A stretch of 44,973 nt of DNA, from contig JBHGBM010000041.1 of assembly GCA_041946965.1 (NCBI GenBank), positions 1 to 44,973 of the forward strand, given 5' to 3'. The notes under the pieces are model-generated. The model was not told the DNA's origin. It saw only the letters and a program-made list of their open reading frames with translations, and ran no database searches. The position numbers and the translations under genes are program-made. The stretch is from JBHGBM01 sp041946965 (GTDB lineage: Bacteria; Acidobacteriota; Terriglobia; Bryobacterales; Bryobacteraceae). Positions 25,472-33,312 of the stretch are shown one piece after another (position 1 is the stretch's first letter; each line of letters starts with the position of its first letter).

Positions 25472-25477
25472 TATAAT
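25472..25477 (+). promoter_or_regulatory. Consensus -10 box, leaderless promoter of the 109-residue protein gene
   Basis: TATAAT is a perfect -10 and ends 6 nt before the ATG at 25484, so transcription would begin at about the A of the start codon. No ribosome site is present. A TTGACA at 25459-25464 is only 7 nt away and cannot be its -35. Confidence 0.5.
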
Positions 25478-25483
25478 CCCTCC

Positions 25484-25813
25484 ATGCCTATCGACAAACG
25501 CGAACTCAAAGAGGCTGCGTTGGCGGGGCTGCGCCACGAACAGCAACGGATAACTGCATTGATCGCGCGCCTGGAGCGCGAGCTGGGCAAGGCCAAGCCC
25601 GCCGCGGCGCCCGTGCAGCCCCGCTTGAGCGCGGATGGCCGCGCCAGGATCGTGGCCGCGCTCAAGAAGCGATGGGCGGCGGTCAGGGCGGCCAAGGAAG
25701 CCGCCGTGAGCGAGGTGCGGAAGCCGGCGGGCGCGAAGAGGCCCGCGGCGAAAGTCAAAGGACGCGCCGCCACTCCGGCGGCAACGCAAACGCCCGAGAC
25801 CCCGGCAAACTGA
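25484..25813 (+). CDS. Small basic Ala/Lys-rich protein, unknown function
   Basis: The 109-residue protein is predicted to be mainly helical in residues 5-36 (coiled-coil-like, KRELKEAALAGLRHEQQRI). It has a basic motif SADGRARIVAALKKRWAAVR (about 50-69) and a Lys/Ala/Pro-rich tail. The motif S-x-x-G-R-x-R-I-x-x-A-x-K-x-R-W recurs, as I recall, in small acidobacterial proteins of unknown role; the composition suggests nucleic-acid binding, but that is inference. The start is supported by a TATAAT 6 nt before it. It is divergent from the LacI-type gene with a 132-nt gap. A hairpin repeat follows its stop. Confidence 0.7.
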   Translation: MPIDKRELKEAALAGLRHEQQRITALIARLERELGKAKPAAAPVQPRLSADGRARIVAALKKRWAAVRAAKEAAVSEVRKPAGAKRPAAKVKGRAATPAATQTPETPAN

Positions 25814-25844
25814 CCGCGGCAGGCTGGTGGCCCTGCCCTTCTAC

Positions 25845-25910
25845 GGCCACGGATGGACACGGATCAAAAACATAGAATTGACCCGTGTGTCGCCGTGTCC
25901 GTCCGTGGCC
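25845..25910. repeat. Long hairpin (REP-like) element with nested inverted repeats
   Basis: An 18-bp arm at 25845-25862 (GGCCACGGATGGACACGG) pairs with 25893-25910 with one mismatch across a 30-nt loop. Inside it, ACACGGATCAA pairs with TTGACCCGTGT, so the element can fold as one long stem. It lies between the 109-residue gene and pntAA and could act as a bidirectional terminator. A shorter relative with the same CACGGAT/CCGTGTG core lies at 37597-37644. Confidence 0.75.
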
Positions 25911-25948
25911 AGAACTGAGTTTTCAACGCCATTCTGCGCATTCCGTTG

Positions 25949-25954
25949 TATACT
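25949..25954 (+). promoter_or_regulatory. -10 box of the pnt operon
   Basis: TATACT lies 35 nt before the GTG start of pntAA; no good -35 was found. It sits at the right arm of an inverted repeat (AACTGAGT 25913-25920 / ACTCAGTT 25952-25959). A small CCCAG/CTGGG hairpin (25960-25973) follows in the leader. The inverted repeat could be an operator. Confidence 0.4.
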
Positions 25955-25989
25955 CAGTTCCCAGCGTCCTGGGCAATGGAGAGTAACAA

Positions 25990-27162
25990 GTGAAAGATGG
26001 AACAAGCCTGAGCGTCGGAGTGCCGGCGGAGTCCGCGGGCGGCGAGCGGCGTGTGGCCATGGTGCCGGGCGCCATGGCCGTGCTGAGCAAGTCCGGCATT
26101 CAGTGGATTGTGGAGGCGGGGGCCGGAGAAGCTGCCGGATATCCCGACTCCGAATACTCCGGGAAGGGCGCGCGCGTCGCCGGCCGCGCCGAGGTCTTCC
26201 AGGCCGATGTCATCATCCAGGTACGCGGCCCCGGCGCCAACCCGGATGCCGGTGCGGAGGACCTGCTGCGGCTCCGGCACGGACAGACCGCCATCGGTTT
26301 CGGCGAGCCCCTCACCTGCATCGACGCCGCGCGCGCGCTGGCCGAGCGCGGGGTGAACTTCCTCGCCATGGAGCTGATGCCGCGCATCACCAGGGCGCAG
26401 GACATGGACGCGCTCTCGTCCATGGCCACCATTGCGGGCTACAAGGCCGCGCTGATCGCGGCCGATTCTCTCCCGCGCATGTTCCCCATGCTGATGACCG
26501 CCGCCGGAACCGTGGCGCCGGCGCGCGTGCTGGTCATCGGGGCGGGCGTGGCCGGACTTCAGGCCATCGCCACCGCCCGTCGGCTGGGGGCGGTGGTGAG
26601 CGGCTACGACATCCGGGAGGCGGTGAAAGAGCAGGTGGAAAGCCTTGGCGCCCGCTTTGTCGTCCTGGACCTGGAGAGCGGCGCCGCCGAGGATAAGGGC
26701 GGCTACGCCAAGGACATGGGGAAGGAGTTCTACCGCCGCCAGCAGGAACTGATGGCGGGCGTGCTGGCCGAGCACAACGTGGTGATCACCACCGCCGCCG
26801 TGCCCGGCAAGAGGGCCCCCATCCTGATCACCGGCGAGATGGTAAGCCGCATGGCGCCCGGATCGATCATCGTGGACATTGCCGCGGAACGCGGCGGCAA
26901 CTGCGAGTTGACGCGTCCCGGCGAGACGGTGGAGGCCGGCGGAGTCCGCATCATCGGCCCGCTGAACCTGCCCTCGTCGATCCCCTATCACGCCAGCCAG
27001 TTGTACGCGCGCAACGTCGCCAATTTTTTGAAGTACCTGGTAAAGGACGGCAAACTCGAACTGAACCGCCAGGACGAAATCGTGCGCGAGACCCTGGTGA
27101 CGTTTCAAGGCGAGGTGGTCCATCCGCGGGTGCGGGAACAGATGGGCCTGCCTCCCGCCTGA
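25990..27162 (+). CDS. pntAA: NAD(P) transhydrogenase subunit alpha part 1 (soluble NAD-binding dI)
   Basis: The 390-residue soluble subunit binds NAD(H). It hands hydride between NADH and NADP+ with the membrane part, driven by the proton gradient. VPAESAGGERRVAMVPGA near the N-terminus and the Rossmann motif VLVIGAGVAGLQAIATARRL are family hallmarks; VSGYDIREAVKEQVESLGA follows. The length agrees with the Rhodospirillum-type three-subunit enzyme, not the fused E. coli PntA. The start is a GTG with GGAG 8 nt upstream. The gene heads pntAA-pntAB-pntB, which supplies NADPH for biosynthesis. Confidence 0.96.
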   Translation: MKDGTSLSVGVPAESAGGERRVAMVPGAMAVLSKSGIQWIVEAGAGEAAGYPDSEYSGKGARVAGRAEVFQADVIIQVRGPGANPDAGAEDLLRLRHGQTAIGFGEPLTCIDAARALAERGVNFLAMELMPRITRAQDMDALSSMATIAGYKAALIAADSLPRMFPMLMTAAGTVAPARVLVIGAGVAGLQAIATARRLGAVVSGYDIREAVKEQVESLGARFVVLDLESGAAEDKGGYAKDMGKEFYRRQQELMAGVLAEHNVVITTAAVPGKRAPILITGEMVSRMAPGSIIVDIAAERGGNCELTRPGETVEAGGVRIIGPLNLPSSIPYHASQLYARNVANFLKYLVKDGKLELNRQDEIVRETLVTFQGEVVHPRVREQMGLPPA

Positions 27163-27192
27163 CCTGACTTTCAAGACCAACCTGGAGTGTGT

Positions 27193-27489
27193 ATGCCCTC
27201 GAATCTGGAATTGAGCCTGTACGTTTTCATGCTGGCGACCTTTCTCGGCCTGGAGGTCATTCGCAAGGTCTCGCCGCTGCTGCACACGCCTCTGATGTCG
27301 CTCACCAACGCCATCTCGGCCATATCGGTGGTGGGCGCGATCCTCATTACGTCGTCCGAAGGCGCCACCATGCTGAGCAAGGTGCTGGGCTTCATCGCCA
27401 TTACCGCGGCCGTAACCAACATCGTCAGCGGCTACCTGATTACCGACCGGATGCTGAAAATGTTCAAGAAGCGGGGGGAGAAGCGCTAA
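27193..27489 (+). CDS. pntAB: NAD(P) transhydrogenase subunit alpha part 2 (membrane)
   Basis: The 98-residue protein has three to four hydrophobic helices (LSLYVFMLATFLGLEVI, SLTNAISAISVVGAILI, LGFIAITAAVTNIVSGYLI). HTPLMSLTNAIS is the conserved pnt segment. It forms part of the proton channel with PntB. The ATG at 27193 is preferred over the in-frame GTG at 27187, because GGAG lies 5 nt before it. Its stop shares a base with the pntB ATG (TAATG). Confidence 0.95.
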   Translation: MPSNLELSLYVFMLATFLGLEVIRKVSPLLHTPLMSLTNAISAISVVGAILITSSEGATMLSKVLGFIAITAAVTNIVSGYLITDRMLKMFKKRGEKR

Positions 27490-28871
27490 TGGCCAGCCTG
27501 GTGAACTACATCTACATTGTCTCGGCGGCGCTGTTCATCCTGTCGCTGAAGTGGATGAACTCGCCGGTGACGGCGCGGCGCGGCGTGTTTGCCGGAGAGG
27601 CCGGCATGCTGATGGCCATCGTCGGCACGCTGGTTTCGCACCAGGTCTTCAACTGGGAGTGGATCCTGGCGGCGTTTCTCATCGGCACGGCCGCCGGCGT
27701 TCCCATCGCCTTCATCATGCCCATGACGGCGGTGCCTCAACGGACCGCCATGTCGCACGCCTGCGGCGCGCTGGCGGCGGCGCTGGTGGGCACGGCGGAG
27801 TTCTACCGGGAGCCGAACCAGCCCAAGTACGTGCTGGCGGCGCTCATGATCGAGACCCTGCTCGGCTTCCTCACCTTCACCGGAAGCCTAATGGCCATGG
27901 GCAAACTCCAGGAGGTTCTGCCGCAGCGTCCCATCACTTACCGCAACCAGAACTTCACCAACCTGGGCCTGCTCGCGATCGCCGCCGGGCTGGGGGTCTG
28001 GCTGATCATTGCGCCGGAGAACGCCTGGATCTTTCCCATCTTCGCCGGCCTGGCGCTGCTGTTCGGCGTGCTCCTGATCATCCCCATCGGGGGCGCCGAC
28101 ATGCCTACCGTGATCGCGCTGTTGAACTCCTATGCGGGGCTCTCGGCCTGCGCCATGGGTTTCGTGCTGGATAACAAGCTGCTGGTAATCGCCGGCGCGC
28201 TGGACGGCTCCTCGGGCCTGATCCTCTCCATCATCATGTGCAAGGCCATGAACCGCTCGTTCACGAACGTGCTGTTCGGGGCCTTCGGGCAGATCCAGAC
28301 CAAGGCGGGCGTGGTGGAGGAGCGCCCCGTGCGCAGCGCCAGCCCGGAGGAAGCCGCGGCCATTCTGGATTCCGCCTCGAGCGTGATCATCGTGCCCGGC
28401 TACGGACTGGCGGTGGCGCAGGCGCAGCACAAGATCCGGGAACTGTACGATTCGCTTTCGCGGCGCGGCGTGGACGTGAAATTCGGCATCCATCCGGTGG
28501 CCGGGCGCATGCCGGGACATATGAACGTGCTTCTGGCCGAAGCCGACATCCCTTATGACCGGCTCTGGGAAATGGACGAAATCAACTCCGAGTTCCCGCA
28601 GTGCGACGTGGCATTGATCATCGGCGCCAACGATGTCACCAACCCAGCCGCGCGAAACAACAAATCCAGCCCCATTTACGGCATGCCGATCCTGGACGTG
28701 GACAAGGCGCGCTCGGTGATGGTGATCAAGCGCTCCATGCGGCCCGGCTTCGCGGGGATCGACAACGAGCTGTATTACCTGGACAAGACCCTCATGCTGT
28801 TCGGCGACGCGAAGGCATTTGTCACGGAGATTCTGAAGGAATTGCCCGCCCCGTCGGCCGCGGCCAGATAG
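27489..28871 (+). CDS. pntB: NAD(P) transhydrogenase subunit beta
   Basis: The 460-residue protein combines a membrane domain of about eight or nine helices (residues 1-270) with the soluble NADP(H)-binding domain dIII (about 285-460). The dIII motifs are IIVPGYGLAVAQAQHKI, GIHPVAGRMPGHMNVLLAEA, ALIIGANDVTNPAA and VIKRSMRPGFAGIDNELYY. The internal segment IGGADMPTVIALLNSYAGLS belongs to the proton channel. Length matches E. coli PntB. The start overlaps the pntAB stop by one base. No terminator hairpin was convincing after the stop. Confidence 0.97.
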   Translation: MASLVNYIYIVSAALFILSLKWMNSPVTARRGVFAGEAGMLMAIVGTLVSHQVFNWEWILAAFLIGTAAGVPIAFIMPMTAVPQRTAMSHACGALAAALVGTAEFYREPNQPKYVLAALMIETLLGFLTFTGSLMAMGKLQEVLPQRPITYRNQNFTNLGLLAIAAGLGVWLIIAPENAWIFPIFAGLALLFGVLLIIPIGGADMPTVIALLNSYAGLSACAMGFVLDNKLLVIAGALDGSSGLILSIIMCKAMNRSFTNVLFGAFGQIQTKAGVVEERPVRSASPEEAAAILDSASSVIIVPGYGLAVAQAQHKIRELYDSLSRRGVDVKFGIHPVAGRMPGHMNVLLAEADIPYDRLWEMDEINSEFPQCDVALIIGANDVTNPAARNNKSSPIYGMPILDVDKARSVMVIKRSMRPGFAGIDNELYYLDKTLMLFGDAKAFVTEILKELPAPSAAAR

Positions 28872-28951
28872 GCGCAGCGACGCTTTTTGCACAGACTGTC
28901 CGGCAATCCCACAGCATTTCGGGCAAAGTAGATGTTTAACTCGGATAAGTA

Positions 28952-28981
28952 TTGGCGGTATGGAACAAGCCGGACTATACT
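28952..28981 (+). promoter_or_regulatory. Promoter of the rubrerythrin-like gene
   Basis: TTGGCG (28952-28957) and TATACT (28976-28981) are 18 nt apart; the -10 ends 20 nt before the ATG at 29002. A GGGAG ribosome site lies 6 nt before that ATG. The 130-nt gap after pntB holds nothing else recognisable. Confidence 0.45.
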
Positions 28982-29001
28982 GATCCCGCAGGGAGTCTGA
29001 G

Positions 29002-29652
29002 ATGCCGTCATCTTGTCCGAAGTGCCACAGAGTGCTGGAAGAAGACGAGATCTGCTGCGCGGAAGTTCGCTACACCTGGCGGTGCCGGAGCTGCTCCAAG
29101 GTCGATACCGGTTCCGCGATCCCCTACGGAAAATGTTTCCTGTGCGGCGGCGAGCTGGAGGTGATCCCGAACCGCGAGCTGGGCGATTCCATGCGGTACC
29201 ACGCCATCCACGACGCCGTGCAGTTTGAGGTCGATGTCGCCCATTTCTTCAAGCGCGCGCGCGAAAGGGCCAAAACACCGGAGCAGGGCATTGTGCTGGA
29301 GCGCCTGTACGAAGCGGGAGTCGATCATCTCCACGATTTGGAGGAGAAGTACCACGCCAGCGTGGAGCCGGAGATGGAACAGCTTGCTTCCGACGAAGAG
29401 AAGCTGCTCTCGGACTGGCCCTTGAAAGGCATCCAGGTGAAAGAGGACGCGGGTGTCGCCGATCTCTACCAGGTGGCGCTGGAGGTGGAGCGCCGCGCGC
29501 GGGAGCACTTCGGGCAACTGGCGAGCGAGTTCCCGGCGGGTCTGGAAAACGAGCTGTGCCGGGAAGTGGCCGCCGAAGAGGACGAGCACGTCGCCATGCT
29601 GGAGACGGAGCTGGAGCAGATCGCGCCTCCGCGGAAGAGCGACGGTCCTTAG
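29002..29652 (+). CDS. Rubrerythrin-like protein with N-terminal zinc-ribbon cysteines
   Basis: The 216-residue protein has three CxxC pairs in its first 50 residues (C5/C8, C28/C31, C45/C48), which probably bind zinc or iron. A four-helix ferritin-like domain follows. Its candidate diiron ligands are in FEVDVAHFF (E76), EAGVDHLHDLEEKYH (about 104-118), ALEVERRAREHF and AAEEDEHVAML. Classic rubrerythrins carry the rubredoxin part at the C-terminus, so this is the reversed order. The expected role is peroxide reduction or iron handling, unproven here. A GGGAG site and a TATACT promoter support the start. A damaged second copy of codons 97-214 lies at 33012-33282. Confidence 0.75.
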   Translation: MPSSCPKCHRVLEEDEICCAEVRYTWRCRSCSKVDTGSAIPYGKCFLCGGELEVIPNRELGDSMRYHAIHDAVQFEVDVAHFFKRARERAKTPEQGIVLERLYEAGVDHLHDLEEKYHASVEPEMEQLASDEEKLLSDWPLKGIQVKEDAGVADLYQVALEVERRAREHFGQLASEFPAGLENELCREVAAEEDEHVAMLETELEQIAPPRKSDGP

Positions 29653-30096
29653 CTCTTGCCTTCGGGTCAATTCCCTCCGCGGGGGGCGGGCCGTTTGGCC
29701 AGGCGAAACCGCCGGCCCCACGCAACGATAACCGCGCACTTCAGGCGACTTCCGGTCGCAAGCCCAACGGGGCCGCAGGCAAGGGCGAAGATTCTCCGGA
29801 TTCTCCGTTGGACTTCTGACCTCCTGACCCACCAGAGGGAAAACGGCCGGCCTCCCTCCCTCGAAGCCGATGCTCGCTCCGCCGTCCTCGCCGTCAAGGG
29901 TTCGCTTCGTCGCCTGAAGAGCGCGCCCTTGACTGCTCCCTGCGGCTGAGCAGAACCGATCTTGTACGAGGAAACGCGAATTCGGGCAGGTCGCGCGTGT
30001 GACAGCGCCAGCGACATTTCCGTCGGGGCAGTTGCGGCCGGGGTGCTCCTCGGGAGCGTCTTTCTTGGGCGTGTGATCCTCAAGGGGAGGAGAGCG
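29653..30096. other. 444-nt non-coding gap between the rubrerythrin-like gene and kdsD
   Basis: No start codon with a ribosome site, repeat, RNA gene or terminator could be supported. An in-frame TTG at 29962 would extend the next gene by 45 residues but has no ribosome site and no homology. Base composition is less uniform than in the neighbouring genes. The gap begins where the duplicated block ends, so it may include sequence brought in with kdsD. Confidence 0.4.
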
Positions 30097-31149
30097 ATGA
30101 TTACGCTATTCTGTTCTGTTCAGGCTGAACAGCGCAAAGGAGTCGAAATAGTGGAACCACACCATCGGCCCTCGGAGTGGCTAGCGGGGGCGCGGGCAGC
30201 CATGGAAATTGAAGCGGAGGCGATTTCGATCGCCGCGCGCCGCTTGAACGGGAATCTGTCCAGGGCAGTCCGGCTCATCCTCGCGCATCGCGGCAAGGTG
30301 GTGGTGATCGGAATCGGCAAGTCGGGCCACGTAGGAAGGCAGATTGTGGCAACCATGTGTAGCACCGGCACGCCCGCGGTTTTCCTGCACCCCACCGAGG
30401 CGGCCCACGGAGACCTGGGCATTTATGCGCCAGGAGATCCGACCATAATCATCTCCAAGAGCGGCGCCACCGCAGAATTGATGCGATTGGTGCCCACCGT
30501 GCGTGAGTTTGGGTCGCCGCTCGTTGGGATCATAGGCCATCCCACCTCGCCTTTGGCCTCGAGTGCCGATGTCTTGCTGGATGCGTCCGTCGAGCGGGAG
30601 GCTGATCCGCACAACCTTGCTCCGACTGCAAGCGCCATGGTTGCACTCGCGCTAGGGCATGCTTTGGCGGTGGCTCTGATGCAAGCGCGCAACTTCACAC
30701 CCGAGCTGTTTGGCAGGTATCATCCAGGCGGCCAGTTGGGCCGTTGCCTGCGCCTGAAGGTTAGGCAGGTCATGCATTGCGGCGAGCAGGTCGCGTGGAC
30801 TCGGCCTGACGACTCCCTCAAGCAGGTAGTCATTGCCATGACCCAACGCCCACTCGGCGCGGCATGTGTGGTCGGCGAGGATAGGAAGCTCCTGGGGCTC
30901 ATTACGGATGGAGACCTACGCCGCGCGCTACAGCTACACGATGACATTCGCCAGCTCCGGGCCGCCGACGTGATGACGGCAAGGCCGATCGCCATCGACC
31001 CCGATGCCCGGTTGCTGGACGCTCTGCGGCTGATGGAGGACCGGCCCTCCCAAATCTCCGCCCTGCCCGTAGTCGACCAGGGCACAGGTAGTTGCCTTGG
31101 GTTGATTCGCCTGCATGACATCTGCCGAACCGAGCTGACTTCCGCGTAA
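30097..31149 (+). CDS. kdsD: D-arabinose 5-phosphate isomerase (KdsD/KpsF/GutQ family)
   Basis: The 350-residue protein converts ribulose 5-phosphate to arabinose 5-phosphate, the first step toward Kdo for LPS or capsule. An N-terminal SIS domain (about 35-190) contains VVVIGIGKSGHVGRQIVATM, HPTEAAHGDLG and SKSGATAELMRLVP. GRYHPGGQLGRCLRLKV joins it to two CBS domains (about 215-275 and 285-345). A strong GGGAGGAG lies just before the ATG at 30097. No other Kdo gene is nearby. Codon use looks less GC-extreme than in its neighbours, and the gene lies between the intact and damaged rubrerythrin copies, so lateral arrival or rearrangement is possible. Confidence 0.92.
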   Translation: MITLFCSVQAEQRKGVEIVEPHHRPSEWLAGARAAMEIEAEAISIAARRLNGNLSRAVRLILAHRGKVVVIGIGKSGHVGRQIVATMCSTGTPAVFLHPTEAAHGDLGIYAPGDPTIIISKSGATAELMRLVPTVREFGSPLVGIIGHPTSPLASSADVLLDASVEREADPHNLAPTASAMVALALGHALAVALMQARNFTPELFGRYHPGGQLGRCLRLKVRQVMHCGEQVAWTRPDDSLKQVVIAMTQRPLGAACVVGEDRKLLGLITDGDLRRALQLHDDIRQLRAADVMTARPIAIDPDARLLDALRLMEDRPSQISALPVVDQGTGSCLGLIRLHDICRTELTSA

Positions 31150-31179
31150 GGGGTCAAGCCAGATCCCCGGACAACACCG

Positions 31180-32979
31180 ATGAGCGCGTTGGTTTTTCCC
31201 ATGGAAGTTCTGTTGCTCCTGTGTCTCGCCTCGCCGGCCGTTGCGCAGGCCGAGGCGCCCAAAGCTGTGAGAAAAGACGCCGTGGTGGTCACCGGGACGT
31301 ACGATCCCATTCCTCTTGTCGAGCTCGACCGCTCCGTCCGCACCCTGCCCGCGCGCGAGCTGAGCCTGCTTACCAGCATGCTTGATGACATCTTGCGCCT
31401 GGATCCCTCGCTCGACTTGCGGCAACGCGCGCCGGGCGCCGTTCAATCGGGAGTCTCGATTCACGGCGGCACCTTCGGGCAGACCCTTGTGCTGCTCAAC
31501 GGCTTTCGCCTGAATGACGTCCAGAGCGCCAATCACAACATGGACATCCCGGTCACGCCCGATGCCGTTACGCAGGTCGAAGTACTGCGGGGATCAGGCT
31601 CCACCCTGTACGGGTCGGATGCCGTCGCGGGGGTGGTCAATTTCATCGCCCGGCCCCCGGAGGTTTCCGAGGTTCGCCTGCGGGCGGCGGTGGGCAACTT
31701 CGGTTTCAATCAGCAGCGGGGAATGCTGGCCTACTCGTCCCGGCGGTGCTCGGAGCAGCTCACTTTTTCGCGCGATTTCTCTTCCGGTTTCCGCGAGAAC
31801 CGCGACTTCCGTAATCTGGCGCTCGCCAGCATCTCACGACTGGCTACTCGCTGGGGAGAAACCGAGCTTATCCTCGCACACAACGACCGTCCTTTCGGCG
31901 CAGACCGTTTCTATGGCGACTTCAACTCGTGGGAGCGCACCAAGACCTGGTTCGCGGCTGCGCGCCAACCGCTGGGAGCCAGGACAGACGTTTCGTTCGC
32001 CTACCGCCGCCACACCGACCTGTTCGTGCTCTACCGCGACCGTCCTGAAGTTTTCACAAACCGCCATGCGGTGGAAAGCTATCAAGGTGCCTTGCGGCGC
32101 AAGCAACCACTGGGGCCAAATGCGCGGTTGCATTACGGTACCGAGGCTTACCACGACTCGATTGCGAGCACGAACCTCGGCCGGCACAGGCGGGGGCGCG
32201 GCGCAGGCTATCTCGCCTATGACGTTCGCGCCCTGCGCCGGTTCTCGTTCACCCTCGGCGCGCGCGAAGAGCTCTATCGCAGCATCCGGCGCCAGTTCAG
32301 CCCGAGCGCCAGCGCCGGCTTCTGGGTCTCGGAACACCTCAAGCTGCGAGGCTCAGTCAGCCGCGCTTTTCGTTTGCCCACGTTTACCGATCTTTACTAC
32401 CACGACCCGGCCAACCGCGGCTCACCCGACCTCCGGCCCGAGACGGCCTGGAGCTATGAGGGCGGCTTCGACTGGAACGCCGGCGCCAGGATTCGCGGCC
32501 AGATCGGGGCGTTTCATCGGCGTGAGCGCGACGGCATCGACTATGTCCGCGCCTCGCCGGCCGAGGTCTGGCGGGCGACGAACTTCCGCCGCCTGCGGTT
32601 CACGGGAGTGGAGACGGCGCTGGAAACCAGCCTGGCGCGCCAGCACCAGGTGGAGTTGCGGTACACCGGCTTGTGGGGCGTTCAGAATGCCGCCGCCGGC
32701 GCCGTATCCAGGTACACCTTCAACTACCCGATGCATGCCGGCCTGGCGGCGTGGCAGGGGACTATTGCGGGTGGATTGCTCGGCCGCAGCCGCGTCGGCG
32801 TTCTCCGGCGGTTCGCCCGGGCGCCCTATGCGGTCTGGGATCTCTTCCTGGCCTCTGGCCGCGGCCACGTTCGGCCCTTCCTCCAGTTCACCAATTTGAC
32901 CGGCGCCGCCTACGAAGACGTTCCCGGCGTGCCGATGCCCGGCAGAGGCGTAGTTGCGGGCGTCCAGTTCGTGCCCTGA
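31180..32979 (+). CDS. BtuB-like TonB-dependent outer-membrane receptor
   Basis: The 599-residue protein has a Sec signal (MEVLLLLCLASPAVAQA, about residues 8-24). AVVVTGTYDPIP is a TonB-box-like start. The plug domain lies at about 50-160 (VSIHGGTFGQTLVLLNGFRL, VEVLRGSGSTLYGSDAVAGV), followed by a 22-strand-type barrel with the NPxL-like segment ANRGSPDLRPETAWSYEGGF. The layout is that of cobalamin or siderophore receptors, not the Oar type. No cobalamin riboswitch fits in the 30-nt gap after kdsD. The first ATG (31180) is used; one at 31201 would give a cleaner signal peptide. The C-terminus (GVQFVP) lacks the usual terminal Phe or Trp. Confidence 0.85.
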   Translation: MSALVFPMEVLLLLCLASPAVAQAEAPKAVRKDAVVVTGTYDPIPLVELDRSVRTLPARELSLLTSMLDDILRLDPSLDLRQRAPGAVQSGVSIHGGTFGQTLVLLNGFRLNDVQSANHNMDIPVTPDAVTQVEVLRGSGSTLYGSDAVAGVVNFIARPPEVSEVRLRAAVGNFGFNQQRGMLAYSSRRCSEQLTFSRDFSSGFRENRDFRNLALASISRLATRWGETELILAHNDRPFGADRFYGDFNSWERTKTWFAAARQPLGARTDVSFAYRRHTDLFVLYRDRPEVFTNRHAVESYQGALRRKQPLGPNARLHYGTEAYHDSIASTNLGRHRRGRGAGYLAYDVRALRRFSFTLGAREELYRSIRRQFSPSASAGFWVSEHLKLRGSVSRAFRLPTFTDLYYHDPANRGSPDLRPETAWSYEGGFDWNAGARIRGQIGAFHRRERDGIDYVRASPAEVWRATNFRRLRFTGVETALETSLARQHQVELRYTGLWGVQNAAAGAVSRYTFNYPMHAGLAAWQGTIAGGLLGRSRVGVLRRFARAPYAVWDLFLASGRGHVRPFLQFTNLTGAAYEDVPGVPMPGRGVVAGVQFVP

Positions 32980-33009
32980 GCGTGGCAACGCCCGCTGCGG
33001 CCGTGCCCC

Positions 33010-33288
33010 GCATCGTGCTCGACCGCCTGTACGAAGCGGGAGTCGACCATCTCCACGATTTGGAGGAGAAGTACCACGCCAGCGTGGAACCGGAGATGGA
33101 ACAGCTTGCTTCCGACGAAGAGAAGCTGCTCGCGGACTGGCCCTTGAAAGGCATCCAGGTGAAAGAGGACGCGGGCGTCGCCGACCTTTACCAGGTGGCG
33201 CTGGAGGTGGAGCGCCGCGCGCGGTCGCCATGCTGGAGACGGAACTGGAGCAGATCGCGCCGCCGCGGAAGAGCGACGCCGGGAGTTG
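33010..33288 (+). pseudogene. Truncated, deleted second copy of the rubrerythrin-like gene
   Basis: Bases 33012-33224 align without gaps to 29290-29502 with 9 mismatches in 213 (about 96%). Then 88 nt corresponding to 29503-29590 are missing, and 33225-33282 align again to the 3' end of the intact gene. The 88-nt loss shifts the frame, and the first 290 or so bases of the gene (zinc-ribbon part, start codon) are absent. Nine of the eleven substitutions are silent, so the copy diverged as a working gene before it broke. It begins about 30 nt after the TonB receptor stop. Confidence 0.9.
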
Positions 33289-33312
33289 ACCCTGGCGCGG
33301 CGAGGACCGGGG

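Noticed and set aside
25459..25477. TTGACA followed by TATAAT as a complete sigma-70 promoter
   Set aside because: The spacing is only 7 nt, too short; only the TATAAT is kept as a -10 candidate.
28872..28895. Terminator after pntB (AGCGACGCT followed by five Ts)
   Set aside because: The possible stem is only 3-4 bp, too weak to call.
29962..30096. In-frame TTG start giving kdsD a 45-residue N-terminal extension with a hydrophobic stretch
   Set aside because: There is no ribosome site at 29962, while the ATG at 30097 has a strong GGGAGGAG in front and gives the usual family length.
31150..31179. Cobalamin riboswitch for the BtuB-like receptor
   Set aside because: Only 30 nt separate it from kdsD, and the upstream sequence shows no B12-box.
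29653..33000. Complete mobile element or integrative island around kdsD and the receptor
   Set aside because: No transposase, integrase, terminal repeats or att-like sites were found; only the partial gene duplication is seen.
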